Assembly (NCBI GenBank): GCA_031418715.1
Contig: JANOJL010000031.1
Coordinates: 129,221 to 193,220 of the forward strand
DNA: 64,000 nt
Source of the DNA: JANMDU01 sp031418715
GTDB taxonomy: Bacteria; Pseudomonadota; Gammaproteobacteria; Burkholderiales; Burkholderiaceae_C
Reading direction: 5' to 3'
How positions within the stretch are numbered: the stretch's first letter is position 1; every line of letters starts with the position of its first letter. Shown here in pieces: positions 1 to 9,000 of the stretch. The translations under genes and the position numbers were made by a program. The notes under the pieces are model-generated. The model was not told where the DNA came from. It saw only the letters and a list, made by a program, of their open reading frames with translations, and did not search any database.

Positions 1-1
1 T

Positions 2-232
2 GATCCCGATAAAAAACGCCAAATGATGCAGCGCCTCGCCCGGGTGGAGGGGCAATTGCGCGGCGTGCAAAAGCTCATTGAACAAGAAGAAGATTGCGAA
101 AAAATTGCGCAACAACTCTCTGCCGCGCGCAAGGCGCTCGACAAGTCTTTCTTCCATATGGTGGCCTGCATGCTTGAGCATGGCAATCTGCCGCCTAAAG
201 ACATTGCTCACATGCTCGCTAAATTTTCTTGA
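2..232 (+). CDS. CsoR/FrmR-family (DUF156) transcriptional repressor, 5' end outside window
   Basis: Partial gene; the reading frame is open from base 2 and the start lies upstream. The visible 76 residues are the all-helical DUF156 fold, with the family signature RVEGQLRGV in the first helix. Relative to the visible fragment, Cys32 lies in the position of the conserved first metal/thiol cysteine (EEDC). His51 and Cys55 (HMVAC) lie five positions earlier than the His-x3-Cys of copper-sensing CsoR, so a copper site is doubtful. Family members repress adjacent genes and respond to metals, formaldehyde or persulfide. The next gene, 13 bp downstream, is a persulfide dioxygenase-rhodanese fusion, so a sulfide/persulfide sensor is the most economical inference. 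Confidence 0.85.
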   Translation, partial: DPDKKRQMMQRLARVEGQLRGVQKLIEQEEDCEKIAQQLSAARKALDKSFFHMVACMLEHGNLPPKDIAHMLAKFS

Positions 233-245
233 ATACCCATCCATC

Positions 246-1397
246 ATGAATCACACACCCTTGCAACTTTTCGACATCGCCTCTAGCACCTACACCTACC
301 TGATTTGGGACAGCACCACTCTTTGCGCCATCATCATCGATCCGGTAGATGCCCAATTGCAGCGCGATCTGGCTGTGATTCAAGAGCGTGGTTTAAAGCT
401 GAAATACATCGTGGAAACGCATGCCCATGCAGACCACATCACCAGCGCTGCGCAGCTCATCGAGCACACCGGCGCACAAGCAGCCACACCCGCAGGCTGC
501 GGCATCAAGCCTTCTGCGATCCAGCTGGAAGATGGCCAAGTGCTGCCATTTGGCAGCGAAAGCCTCAAAGCCCTGCACACGCCCGGCCACACTGGCGGCA
601 GCATGAGCTTCGTTTGGCGTGACCATGTGTTCACTGGCGACACCTTGCTCATTGGTGGCTGCGGACGCACCGACTTTCAATCTGGCAGTGCTGAGGCGAT
701 GTACCGAAGCCTCACGCAAGTGCTGTTTGCATTACCGGACCACACCACCGTCTGGCCCGGCCATGATTACAAAGGCCAAACGCATTCCAGCATCGGCCAA
801 GAGCGCAGCACCAATGCGCGTTTGAATACGCAAGACAGGCTGCGCACACAAGCTGAGTTTGTTGCACTCATGGACAGCCTGCAACTGCCGCGGCCCAAGC
901 GGATGGACGAAGCTGTGCCAGCCAACTTGAGCCTCGGGGTGCGACATGACGCCAACGAGCGCCACGCCTCGCTCACACAAGCGCAGCCGCCCAAGCAAGC
1001 AGGCTACGCTGGCGATATCTCTCCACAACTTGCCTACCAATGGTGGCAAAGCGGCGAAGCGGTGTTGATCGACATTCGCACACATGCCGAGCGAGCCTGG
1101 GTCGGCTTCATTCCTGGCGTGGCAGGCATAGAATTCAAAATTTGGCCGGGTATGGCAATCAACCCGGCCTATGAAGGGCAGTTACAAGAAGTGCTCAAAG
1201 AGCAATCTAAAGGTGGCAAAGTCATGCTCCTCTGCCGCTCCGGCATCCGCTCCATCCCTGCCGCGCAACGGGCGCAAGCACTCGGCTTTGAGGCGTACAA
1301 CATCTTAGAAGGCTTTGAGGGCGATCCGAATGCGCAGGCGCATCGCAACACAGTAGGCGGCTGGCGAGCGCTTGGGCTTCCTTGGGCTCAGAATTGA
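246..1397 (+). CDS. Persulfide dioxygenase-rhodanese fusion (MBL-fold, ETHE1-like)
   Basis: 383 residues in two domains. Residues 1-240 are a metallo-beta-lactamase fold with THAHADH (His59, His61, Asp63, His64), His115 in PGHTGG, Asp132 in FTGDT and a later PGHDY, the pattern of ETHE1-type iron persulfide dioxygenases. Residues about 275-383 are a rhodanese domain with active-site loop CRSGIR (Cys330). Such fusions oxidise glutathione persulfide to sulfite and can form thiosulfate, so they detoxify sulfide in the cytoplasm. The ATG at 246 is chosen because the dioxygenase fold begins there; an upstream in-frame ATG at 78 would overlap the regulator. Probably co-transcribed with the CsoR-like gene. 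Confidence 0.9.
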   Translation: MNHTPLQLFDIASSTYTYLIWDSTTLCAIIIDPVDAQLQRDLAVIQERGLKLKYIVETHAHADHITSAAQLIEHTGAQAATPAGCGIKPSAIQLEDGQVLPFGSESLKALHTPGHTGGSMSFVWRDHVFTGDTLLIGGCGRTDFQSGSAEAMYRSLTQVLFALPDHTTVWPGHDYKGQTHSSIGQERSTNARLNTQDRLRTQAEFVALMDSLQLPRPKRMDEAVPANLSLGVRHDANERHASLTQAQPPKQAGYAGDISPQLAYQWWQSGEAVLIDIRTHAERAWVGFIPGVAGIEFKIWPGMAINPAYEGQLQEVLKEQSKGGKVMLLCRSGIRSIPAAQRAQALGFEAYNILEGFEGDPNAQAHRNTVGGWRALGLPWAQN

Positions 1398-1421
1398 ATG
1401 CACTTGCTTGTAAAGATGCTG

Positions 1422-2513
1422 CTATTTGCTCGCTAGCGCCCGCGCCGCCTCACTCACCAAACCGGGGCCTTTGTAAATCATCCCGGTGTAAATCTGCACA
1501 AGGTCTGCACCCGCTTTAATCTTACTTTGCGCATCAACGCCCGAGAGCACGCCACCGACGCCGATGATGGGATAGCTTTTTCCAAGCGCAGCGCGTAGCT
1601 GCTTGATCACTGCATTGCTGGCTTGCAACACGGGTGCGCCGCTCAAGCCGCCCATTTCCTCAGCGTGCTTCAAGCCTTGCACGGCTTCGCGAGCGAGCGT
1701 GGTGTTGGTGGCGATCACGCCGTCGATCTGGTGTTTTTGCAGGGTCAGCGCGATGACTTTGATTTGGGTTTCGTCGAGATCGGGGGCGATTTTGAGGAAG
1801 ATCGGTTTTTGTATGCCGTGCTGTTGCGCGAGTTCTGCGCGTCGCTGTGCGATTGCGCCGAGCAGGCCGTCGAGCGCTTCGTCGCTTTGCAGGGCGCGCA
1901 GGTTTTTGGTGTTGGGAGAGGAGATGTTGACGGTGATGTAGTCGGCATACGGGTACACGCCTGCGAGGCAGATTAAATAATCATCGACAGCGCGCTCAAT
2001 CGGAGTGACGGCGTTTTTGCCGATGTTAAGACCCAAGATCATGCTGGGAGATGATTTTTTAAGCGTTTTAGGCACATCCCCGTTGTTAAATATACGTAGT
2101 TTGCTATGAAATTGAGAGCGTTTGACGTTCGCGATGAAAGCATCCAAGCCGTCGTTGTTGAAGCCCAAGCGGTTGATTAGCGCCTGTTTTTCGGGGATGC
2201 GAAACATACGCGGCTTCGGGTTGCCGCTTTGCCCGAGCGGCGTAACGGTGCCCACTTCCACAAAGCCAAAGCCCATCGCGTTCCAAGCGTCGATGCATTG
2301 GGCGTTTTTATCTAAGCCTGCTGCCAGACCGACGCGATTCGGAAAAGTCAGCCCGGCAATCGTCACCGGATCGCTCACGCGCTTTTGCGTGTAGGCGAGC
2401 TTGAGGGGCGTGCATTGCGTGGCTGCGAGTGAGTTGATCGTCAGATCATGCGCAGCTTCGGGATCGAGGCCGAATAAAAAAGGGCGAGCGAGCGGGTAGG
2501 GAATAAGGGACAT
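1422..2513 (-). CDS. pyrD: Dihydroorotate dehydrogenase (quinone), class 2
   Basis: 363 residues. PyrD oxidises dihydroorotate to orotate in pyrimidine synthesis, passing electrons from FMN to membrane quinone. The N-terminal helical extension typical of class 2 enzymes (PLLFxLDPE-like, here FLFGLDPEAAHDL) is present, followed by NRVGLAAGLDKN, the family pattern GxVEVGTVTP, VNISSPNT, the active-site region and a C-terminal GVGGV phosphate-binding loop. Start at 2513 (MSLIPYP) fits the usual N-terminus. The gene diverges from rpiA with only 21 bp between the start codons, so the promoters must overlap the coding ends. It converges on the persulfide dioxygenase gene. Confidence 0.96.
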   Translation of the reverse strand: MSLIPYPLARPFLFGLDPEAAHDLTINSLAATQCTPLKLAYTQKRVSDPVTIAGLTFPNRVGLAAGLDKNAQCIDAWNAMGFGFVEVGTVTPLGQSGNPKPRMFRIPEKQALINRLGFNNDGLDAFIANVKRSQFHSKLRIFNNGDVPKTLKKSSPSMILGLNIGKNAVTPIERAVDDYLICLAGVYPYADYITVNISSPNTKNLRALQSDEALDGLLGAIAQRRAELAQQHGIQKPIFLKIAPDLDETQIKVIALTLQKHQIDGVIATNTTLAREAVQGLKHAEEMGGLSGAPVLQASNAVIKQLRAALGKSYPIIGVGGVLSGVDAQSKIKAGADLVQIYTGMIYKGPGLVSEAARALASK

Positions 2514-2534
2514 GGCGTGAAATAATCGCAGGCT

Positions 2535-3206
2535 ATGACACAAAACGAACTCAAAACCCTTGTAGGCCAGGCCGCTGTGAAATATGTGGTCAAAGGTGAA
2601 ATTGTAGGCGTGGGCACGGGCTCCACCGTGAACTGCTTTATTGACGCGCTGGCGGCGATCAAATCGGAGATCAAAGGCGCGGTCAGTTCCTCGCTCGCCT
2701 CCACGGAGCGGCTCAAGGCGCTGGGCATTCCCGTGTTTGACGCAAATGAAGTGAGCGAGTTGTCGGTCTATATCGACGGTGCAGACGAAATTGATCACGC
2801 AGGCTACATGGTCAAAGGTGGTGGCGCAGCGCTCACGCGGGAGAAAATCGTGGCTTCACTGTCCAAGAAATTTGTTTGTATTGCCGATGAAAGCAAGCTG
2901 GTGAAGACGCTGGGCGCTTTCCCGCTGCCGGTGGAAGTGATCCCGATGGCGGCCACGCGGATTGCGGCTTTGTTTGCTTTGCAAGGTGGCACAGCGAAAT
3001 TGCGCTTAAAAGATGGCCAGCCGCTCGTGACAGACAACGGGCAACATATTTTGGATGTGACGGGTTTGCAGATTTCAGACCCGCTCGCCTTTGAAAGCGA
3101 AGTAAACCAATGGCCGGGTGTGATCACCGTCGGCGTGTTTGCGCATCAAAAAGCGCAGGTGTGTTTGCTGGGTACGTCTGAAGGCGTAAAAACGCTAGAT
3201 TTTTAA
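2535..3206 (+). CDS. rpiA: Ribose-5-phosphate isomerase A
   Basis: 223 residues, standard length for RpiA, which interconverts ribose 5-phosphate and ribulose 5-phosphate in the non-oxidative pentose phosphate pathway. Family motifs are clear: GTGSTV near residue 30, DGADEID near residue 85 and KGGGAALTREKI just after it, containing the catalytic Asp and Glu. The stop codon (3204-3206) lies at the edge of a copy of the dispersed palindromic repeat. The last 12 codons together with that repeat occur a second time at 10757-10850. Confidence 0.97.
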   Translation: MTQNELKTLVGQAAVKYVVKGEIVGVGTGSTVNCFIDALAAIKSEIKGAVSSSLASTERLKALGIPVFDANEVSELSVYIDGADEIDHAGYMVKGGGAALTREKIVASLSKKFVCIADESKLVKTLGAFPLPVEVIPMAATRIAALFALQGGTAKLRLKDGQPLVTDNGQHILDVTGLQISDPLAFESEVNQWPGVITVGVFAHQKAQVCLLGTSEGVKTLDF

Positions 3207-3264
3207 GCGTTTTAGGCTTGCAGCCGTTATAAAACCTGCGCAGCATGCTATTTTTTTAATAGCA
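3171..3264 (+). repeat. Dispersed palindromic repeat at rpiA 3' end, with extended match to 10757-10850
   Basis: The repeat proper (about 3200-3264) runs AAGCGTTTTAGG, then AGCCGTTATAAAACCTGCG, then the small palindrome TGCTAT-(T/A run)-ATAGCA. Including the rpiA tail, the 94 bp from 3171 match 10757-10850 without gaps at 84 of 94 positions by eye. The rpiA stop codon is inside the repeat. Confidence 0.85.
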
Positions 3265-3317
3265 TTCCGTTGAGTGAATGTTCACCGTCATACGGCAGGC
3301 TCACCACCCTCACCGGA

Positions 3318-4055
3318 CTAAATATGCGCTTGACTCAGTGCAAGTTGAAAAATCTTAGCCGCATCTGCACTCAGTGCATCTTCTGCCAGCATCTTCATCA
3401 GCTTGGCACGCTCCACGCATTCAAAACCTAGGACCTCGCCATCTTGGTTGCTTGGCTCAAGCGCGGCAGGGAGGTATGCGGTGTAGTAATGCAGCTCCTC
3501 TTGGCGAAGCCCCATGCCTTGATCGGTTGACTCCAAGATATCCAGCACACCGCGATAACAAACCTGCTCCAACTGAGCCAACACCAAGCCTGCTTCTTCA
3601 AGAGTTTCACGCTCCAACGCTTGGGCAACCGTCTCGCCATGGCTGACCATCCCACCCGACAAAGTATCCCATCGGCCTGGATCATCCGACTTACTCCACG
3701 AGCGCTGCTGTAGCCACTGCCCACGTGCGGATTGCCCCAATAAATGAACGGCTTGGGTGCGAATCCCCAGCAAGCGGGTTGCGCCGCGCTCGATAGCCCC
3801 GACGACTTGGCCCTCTGCGTTGCGCACACTGAGCAACTCATTGCGCCAATGAGGGCAAAGCCCGGCCAGCCTCAAAGCCTGAGCGAGTTCTTCAAAAGCG
3901 AGATGGGCAGGCCCTTGCAAATGCCAAACTTGGTTGCTGTACAGCAAGCTGACCTCGTTAGAAAACGCCGGCTTGACCGCTGAGAACACATCTGCCGAGA
4001 CGCTGCCCATCTCCTGCCCGTTGAAACGCAGCGGTAAACGTCTTGGTGCTTCCAT
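3318..4055 (-). CDS. Nudix hydrolase with DUF4743-type N-terminal domain
   Basis: 245 residues. The C-terminal half holds a complete Nudix box: GGMVSHGE followed after seven residues by RETLEEAGL, matching Gx5Ex7REUxEExGU, so it should hydrolyse a nucleoside diphosphate linked to another moiety. The N-terminal 110 residues resemble the DUF4743 region found in thiamine-pyrophosphokinase-related Nudix proteins. The substrate cannot be told from sequence. It lies 22 bp downstream of phnX on the same strand and may be the last gene of the phosphonate operon, but a housekeeping role in nucleotide cleansing is as likely. Confidence 0.85.
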   Translation of the reverse strand: MEAPRRLPLRFNGQEMGSVSADVFSAVKPAFSNEVSLLYSNQVWHLQGPAHLAFEELAQALRLAGLCPHWRNELLSVRNAEGQVVGAIERGATRLLGIRTQAVHLLGQSARGQWLQQRSWSKSDDPGRWDTLSGGMVSHGETVAQALERETLEEAGLVLAQLEQVCYRGVLDILESTDQGMGLRQEELHYYTAYLPAALEPSNQDGEVLGFECVERAKLMKMLAEDALSADAAKIFQLALSQAHI

Positions 4056-4077
4056 CCTCTTATGCTATTGCAAAAAT

Positions 4078-4941
4078 TCAAGAGATATTCTGCGTTGTTA
4101 CGCGGGTTTTTGGACGATCCCCATCTTGGAGACGCGCCTCGATCTCAGACAAGATCGCGGGCAGATCAGCAACAGTATCCACCCAGTAATCAGGCTGAGC
4201 CGCCTGCAAAGCACTCCTCACGAGATCACGGCGCGAGCCCTTTTCTTCGTGGCTCAATGCTTTCCATTGATCCCAAGTCTGGCCATTGTGGTTGCCGCTG
4301 GCTATCACAGCCACCGTCCAGCACCCCGCATGCTGACCTTCGAGCAGGCCGGGCGCGGTGTCATCGATTTTTACCACTGCATGCGCTGGCCAGACGTTCA
4401 GATTCATCATCGCCTGATACATGCCAAAAGGCGTGGGGCGGCTGACAGGCAGATCATCGGCGCAAACGCATGTCTCAGGCGAGAAGCCCTGCGCCGCAGC
4501 CAATGGCGCGAGCTGAGCCATGATCAGGCGCGTGTAGCCCGTGGTAGAGCCGATCTTCAAACCTGAGGCTTTCAAATCCTTCATCAAAAGCGCAACCCCC
4601 GGTATCAAATCCGCATGCATCGGTATAGCGGCTGCATTCATGGGGGTGTAAATATCGTGCAAGCGATCCACATCTTCATCGCGCATCGCATACCCGTGCT
4701 TGGCTTGCCATTGGCTGTCAATTCGCGGTAATTTGCCAAGCGCCTGGATATGCCGCCACTTGGGCAAACCCATCGGAATACGAGCCTCATCGATACGGAT
4801 GTCGATGCCCTCTTGTGAGAAAAGCTGCACAAAAGCACCCATCGGCGCAAAACTTCCAAAATCAACCACCGTGCCCGCCCAATCGAACACGACAGCCTTC
4901 AAATTCTGAAAATGAGGGAGATTTTGCATTTTGATCACCAT
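4078..4941 (-). CDS. phnX: Phosphonoacetaldehyde hydrolase
   Basis: 287 residues from ATG 4941, a member of the HAD superfamily that cleaves the C-P bond of phosphonoacetaldehyde to acetaldehyde and phosphate. The nucleophile motif is DWAGTVVDFG (Asp20), and Lys61 in PMGLPK matches the Schiff-base lysine unique to PhnX within HAD enzymes. A late motif with KIDDTAPG supplies the magnesium-binding acids. The start overlaps the stop of the upstream FAD oxidoreductase gene (4935-4937) by several bases, implying translational coupling. That supports a two-step route in which the oxidoreductase makes the aldehyde that PhnX cleaves. Confidence 0.94.
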   Translation of the reverse strand: MVIKMQNLPHFQNLKAVVFDWAGTVVDFGSFAPMGAFVQLFSQEGIDIRIDEARIPMGLPKWRHIQALGKLPRIDSQWQAKHGYAMRDEDVDRLHDIYTPMNAAAIPMHADLIPGVALLMKDLKASGLKIGSTTGYTRLIMAQLAPLAAAQGFSPETCVCADDLPVSRPTPFGMYQAMMNLNVWPAHAVVKIDDTAPGLLEGQHAGCWTVAVIASGNHNGQTWDQWKALSHEEKGSRRDLVRSALQAAQPDYWVDTVADLPAILSEIEARLQDGDRPKTRVTTQNIS

Positions 4942-6059
4942 GTGTTGAACATATCTTCTGCCATACCAAATGCCGTGCTGGCACCGCACCCACTGCTGAC
5001 CAGAGCAACCCGCAATTGATCGCTGGGCGCCAGCATCAAACAATCTTGATCAATGCCCGTGGGATACACGCCGATCCATCGCTGGATCACGTCCACTCGG
5101 TCAAGGCACAAGGCCTGGCGAAGATGCTCCAAAATCAGGGCATCCACCTCTTCGCTGCTAAATGGCTCTGGGCTGGCATCGCCATGATGAGAATCTCCCA
5201 CCACCAAACTGCCGTCACTGCTCTGCACAGCAATCAAATGAATGCCGTGGCTCAAACTCAGTGCATCCGTTTGTTGCAAATAGGCTTTCAGCGCTGCGGC
5301 TTGCGGCAATTGGGCATAGCCTAAGTAGCGCACCAAACTCAAATCGCTCATCACGGCCGCATCCATCACAAAGCCTTCTGGTGGCCGCACGCGCATCATT
5401 TGCAGGCGCGTCAGATGCAAGTTGTAATTTTGTAGCCATGGTTTGGCAACGCCATTGAGATGCGTGCCTGGGCACAAGATCACGCGATCAGCATCGAAAT
5501 TTTGCGTCGCCGTGCGCACTTGGCCGTCTTTCACCTCCAAGACTTCTTGACCCCAATGAAACGCCACGCCATGCGCTTCTTCGAGCCAAGCCGCCAAGCG
5601 CGGGATGGCCGTGCGCGATTCCACGCGAATTTCATACGGGCTGTACATCGCGCCCACAGCCTCCTGGCAGCGCAGCCAAGGCGCTAGCTCTTTGGCCTGA
5701 GTCGGTGAATACAGTTGACAGCCATCACCCATCTCTGTTTGCAAAAATGCCTCCAATACAGGCAAGGAAAGCGCATGGCGCGCCAGCATCCACAAGCCTC
5801 TATGCTCAATGGCAATACCTGCATCTCGGGCCACTTCCAACCAAATGCCTCGGCTTCGCATGGCGCGCTGCCAAGTGGTGTCTGCCCGCTGCCCAGTGAC
5901 GGTCACGAAGCCAAAATTGCGGATGGAAGCACCCACGCAGCGGTGATCTTTGTCAATCACCCTCACGCGTAAGCCACGCTTCACAGCCGATAAGGCATGC
6001 GCCAAACCGACAATGCCTGCGCCAACAATGGTCAAGTCTGTTGCATTGCTCATTTTCAA
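4935..6059 (-). CDS. FAD-dependent amine oxidoreductase of phosphonate operons (TIGR03364 family)
   Basis: 374 residues, DAO-type flavoprotein. The N-terminal Rossmann motif is VGAGIVGLAHA (about residues 11-21), followed by the second-strand acid in VIDKD; the C-terminal FAD-binding part contains SSGCGASTAFGMA. The TIGR03364 family is found next to phosphonate genes, and members have been reported to oxidise aminoethylphosphonates, including N-alkylated forms, to phosphonoacetaldehyde. The overlap with phnX and the absence of a PhnW transaminase gene in this window make such a role likely here. Start could be 6059 or 6053. Substrate range is inference. Confidence 0.85.
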   Translation of the reverse strand: MKMSNATDLTIVGAGIVGLAHALSAVKRGLRVRVIDKDHRCVGASIRNFGFVTVTGQRADTTWQRAMRSRGIWLEVARDAGIAIEHRGLWMLARHALSLPVLEAFLQTEMGDGCQLYSPTQAKELAPWLRCQEAVGAMYSPYEIRVESRTAIPRLAAWLEEAHGVAFHWGQEVLEVKDGQVRTATQNFDADRVILCPGTHLNGVAKPWLQNYNLHLTRLQMMRVRPPEGFVMDAAVMSDLSLVRYLGYAQLPQAAALKAYLQQTDALSLSHGIHLIAVQSSDGSLVVGDSHHGDASPEPFSSEEVDALILEHLRQALCLDRVDVIQRWIGVYPTGIDQDCLMLAPSDQLRVALVSSGCGASTAFGMAEDMFNTW

Positions 6060-6092
6060 TCTTCGAATCTAAGTTGTCGTTTGCGGAAATGC

Positions 6093-7784
6093 TCAGCGTT
6101 GTCGCCACACTTGGGTGCGATTTTTTACCACGGATTGAATGCCAGAGAAAACGAGTTGCACCGCTGCTGCAGTGAGAAAGATCATCACAGCCATCGCAGC
6201 GGCTGGTGCCACATCGCCCGCATCATCCATGTTCAATACGGCCACGGAGGCCAGCTCAGTCGAAGGCGAATAAAGAAACACCACCGCCGAAACCGTGGTC
6301 ATGGCATTCACAAACATGTAGGCAGCCACCTCCAACATGGCAGGCAGGCACACCGGAAGATGCACTCGCCAAAGATTCTTCCAGGCACTGACACCCAGAG
6401 ACTGCGAGACAGCTTCGAATTCTTTGTCGAGCTGCTTGAGGTTAGAGATGAAGGTGATATGCGCCACAGAATAAAAATGAACGACTGTCGAGATCACCAA
6501 AATCGCCAATGTGCCATACAGATGGAGAAACTGAAGACCCGGTTGGTTAAAGAACAGGATGTATCCCAAACCGAGGCACAAACCTGGCACAGCCATCGGC
6601 AGCATGGCCAGAAAATTCAAGCCTGCGCGACTTTTGGGATGAGCAGGCACTTTCTCTGCCAACCAAGCGCCCAAAAAAGTGACGATCGTGCCCACCAAGG
6701 CCACGGCCGCTGCCAACTTCACTGAATTGAAATAGACCGCCCAGCCCGCAGCATGGGTTTGTGCAAAATCATAATTTTTGAGCGTAGGCTCCAAGCGATA
6801 AGGCCAATACGTAGCCACTGAAGCAAACATCGCCACGCCAATCACCATCAAAATGGCCAAGGCAATGCTCACGCAAAACAGCGTCAATATGCCGTCGCGC
6901 CCGGCCTGTTTGGAAGCCAGATACACCACCGAGCGCGTGCTCAGCATGGCGCGTTGGCGCTTGCTGGCGTAGGATTCCATCAGATAGGCCAGCACCGCAG
7001 GTATGAGTAGCACCAAGCTGACCACCGCGCCCATGCCGAAGTTTTGTTGCCCAATCACTTGCTTGTAAATATCCGTCGCTAATACATTGGCTGAACCCCC
7101 AATCACCTTGGCCACACCAAAATCTGTGAGTACCAAGATGAACACCACTGTGACGGTCATCATCAAGCCATAGCGCGAACTGGGCAAAATCACGGTGCGA
7201 AAGACCCGCCACGGACTGGCGCCCAGCGCCTTGGCCGATTCGATCAACTGGGCATCCATGGTTCGCAAACTGATCAAAAGGATCAGCAGCGCATGCGGAA
7301 ATGTCCAAAAAATTGAACCCAAAACGATGCCCCGCTCACCATACAAGCTACCCGGAAAAATGCTCTTGAGCAAGCCTTGGTTACCAAACAAATACACCAG
7401 GCCAATGGCCATCAACAAAGAAGGTGCTAACAACGGCAAGAGTGCCACACCTTTGAAAAATCGCTTAAAAGGCATGCAGCTCAGGTTGAGCGCATAGGCA
7501 TACACATAGGCAAGAAAAGTACAAATCACTGCGCTAAGGCCTGCCAGCTTCAAGCTGCGCCATGCAGAATCCATCAAGCTGGGCGTGTTGAACCACAGCA
7601 CAAAATTGTCAGCGCCAACCCACTGAGCAGAGGAGTTTTCCATGCTGCGCCAAAGTAAGGTGCCCACGGGCAGAACCAAGAAAACTACCGCTCCCAACAA
7701 CAAAGTGCCCAAAAGGCTGCGAATTCCCCAGGCCTGCTTATCAAAGCGTCGTTCACTCGCAGCGGGGAAGCTCAATGTGTTCAT
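6093..7784 (-). CDS. Aminoethylphosphonate ABC transporter, double permease subunit (PhnU2/PhnV type)
   Basis: 563 residues with two fused permease domains, about six membrane helices each, as in iron/phosphonate-type binding-protein-dependent permeases. Each half carries an EAA-like cytoplasmic loop: LIESAKALGASPWRVFR (about 180-196) and FEAVSQSLGVSAW (about 460-472). Length and layout fit the TIGR03262 family of putative 2-aminoethylphosphonate permeases. It sits 17 bp after the ATPase gene in an operon with the binding protein, the FAD oxidoreductase and phnX. The assignment of substrate comes from these neighbours. Confidence 0.88.
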   Translation of the reverse strand: MNTLSFPAASERRFDKQAWGIRSLLGTLLLGAVVFLVLPVGTLLWRSMENSSAQWVGADNFVLWFNTPSLMDSAWRSLKLAGLSAVICTFLAYVYAYALNLSCMPFKRFFKGVALLPLLAPSLLMAIGLVYLFGNQGLLKSIFPGSLYGERGIVLGSIFWTFPHALLILLISLRTMDAQLIESAKALGASPWRVFRTVILPSSRYGLMMTVTVVFILVLTDFGVAKVIGGSANVLATDIYKQVIGQQNFGMGAVVSLVLLIPAVLAYLMESYASKRQRAMLSTRSVVYLASKQAGRDGILTLFCVSIALAILMVIGVAMFASVATYWPYRLEPTLKNYDFAQTHAAGWAVYFNSVKLAAAVALVGTIVTFLGAWLAEKVPAHPKSRAGLNFLAMLPMAVPGLCLGLGYILFFNQPGLQFLHLYGTLAILVISTVVHFYSVAHITFISNLKQLDKEFEAVSQSLGVSAWKNLWRVHLPVCLPAMLEVAAYMFVNAMTTVSAVVFLYSPSTELASVAVLNMDDAGDVAPAAAMAVMIFLTAAAVQLVFSGIQSVVKNRTQVWRQR

Positions 7785-7801
7785 GCAATCTCAGCAACGC
7801 T

Positions 7802-8941
7802 CTACTGAGTCAAAACTCTCAGGTGCTCAGCGGGCAAAACAATGCTGCACGCTTGACCAATATAGTAAGCATCTTCCTGCGTGGATGCAGCGATTCTCTC
7901 TGCATTCACCGCCATATCGAGCGAGGGCACTTGAAGGCGCAAGGTTTGCGTTGCACCGGAATACACGATGTCATCAACCACAGCGTTGTATTGGTTGATT
8001 CGACCAGAGTTTGAATGCGCGCGAACATACCGATCCACCTGCACGCACTCAGGCCGTATGAATATTTTGAGTGAATCGCTGGACACCAGTGGATTAGCTG
8101 CGCCTTGAGGCATCTGAACCCTTCCCTGCCCCACACGAAATGATTGCAAAGCGCTGCCGTCCATGTCTTCTCTCTGCGCAGGCCAAATATTTGTTCGCCC
8201 AGTAAAGCGTGCTGCGTGATCGCTCTTGGGTTGCGAATACAGTTCGCGCGGTGTGCCTGATTGTTCGATCTGCCCCTGATTCATCAAAATGATTCGATCC
8301 GCCAGCTCCATCGCTTCTTGCTGGTCATGCGTCACCATCACCACAGGCATTTTCAATTCACGCTGAATTCGTTTTAATTCACCGCGTAAATTCTGGCGAA
8401 CTTGCGCATCCAAAGCAGACAAAGGCTCATCCAATAAAAGCAGGCTTGGATTTGGCGCCAACGCCCGCGCCAAAGCGATGCGCTGTTGCTGCCCGCCCGA
8501 GAGCTGGGCTGGGTAGCGCCCAGCCAACGAAGACAGGCCCACAAGATCCAGCATCTCATGCGCGCGCGCCTTCTGATGCGAGCGGCTCATGCCAGACAGG
8601 CCATAGGAAATATTGTCCAAAGCCGACAGATTAGGGAATAAGGCATAGGACTGAAAAACGATACCGAAGCGGCGCTGCGCCGCATTCCATGAAGTAATGT
8701 CTTTGCCGCAGTAAATCAAACGGCCTGCATCTGGCGATTCAATCCCAGAGATGATCCGAAGCAAGCTGGTTTTGCCGCAACCCGAAGCCCCAAGCAAGCA
8801 AACGAATTCTGCCTCTTTGACATGCAAATCAATCGAGCGAAGCACCGATGTGGCGCCAAATGATTTGCAAATCCCCCGCACTTGCAGCAGCATTTCCTCA
8901 GCGTCCGTCCGCACAGGCGCATCGCTGCCGCTAAGACTCAC
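7802..8941 (-). CDS. Aminoethylphosphonate ABC transporter ATP-binding subunit (PhnT2 type)
   Basis: 379 residues. Walker A GASGCGKTS, Q-loop, signature LSGGQQQRIALARAL, Walker B LLLLDEPLSALD and the switch histidine in VTHDQQEA are all intact, so this is an active ATPase. The C-terminal 120 residues form the TOBE-type extension seen in MalK/PotA-like importers. It is the second gene of the operon, 59 bp after the binding-protein gene. An N-terminal extension of about 15 residues before the first beta strand leaves the exact start uncertain. Confidence 0.9.
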   Translation of the reverse strand: MSLSGSDAPVRTDAEEMLLQVRGICKSFGATSVLRSIDLHVKEAEFVCLLGASGCGKTSLLRIISGIESPDAGRLIYCGKDITSWNAAQRRFGIVFQSYALFPNLSALDNISYGLSGMSRSHQKARAHEMLDLVGLSSLAGRYPAQLSGGQQQRIALARALAPNPSLLLLDEPLSALDAQVRQNLRGELKRIQRELKMPVVMVTHDQQEAMELADRIILMNQGQIEQSGTPRELYSQPKSDHAARFTGRTNIWPAQREDMDGSALQSFRVGQGRVQMPQGAANPLVSSDSLKIFIRPECVQVDRYVRAHSNSGRINQYNAVVDDIVYSGATQTLRLQVPSLDMAVNAERIAASTQEDAYYIGQACSIVLPAEHLRVLTQ

Positions 8942-9000
8942 AGTACACGACCGATGAATAACAGCACTTGACTGTCGAGATCAATTTTTAACGCCTGAAT

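Noticed and set aside
78..245. N-terminal extension of the persulfide dioxygenase from ATG 78
   Set aside because: It would overlap almost the whole visible regulator gene in another frame and has no similarity to the family; ATG 246 gives the standard start.
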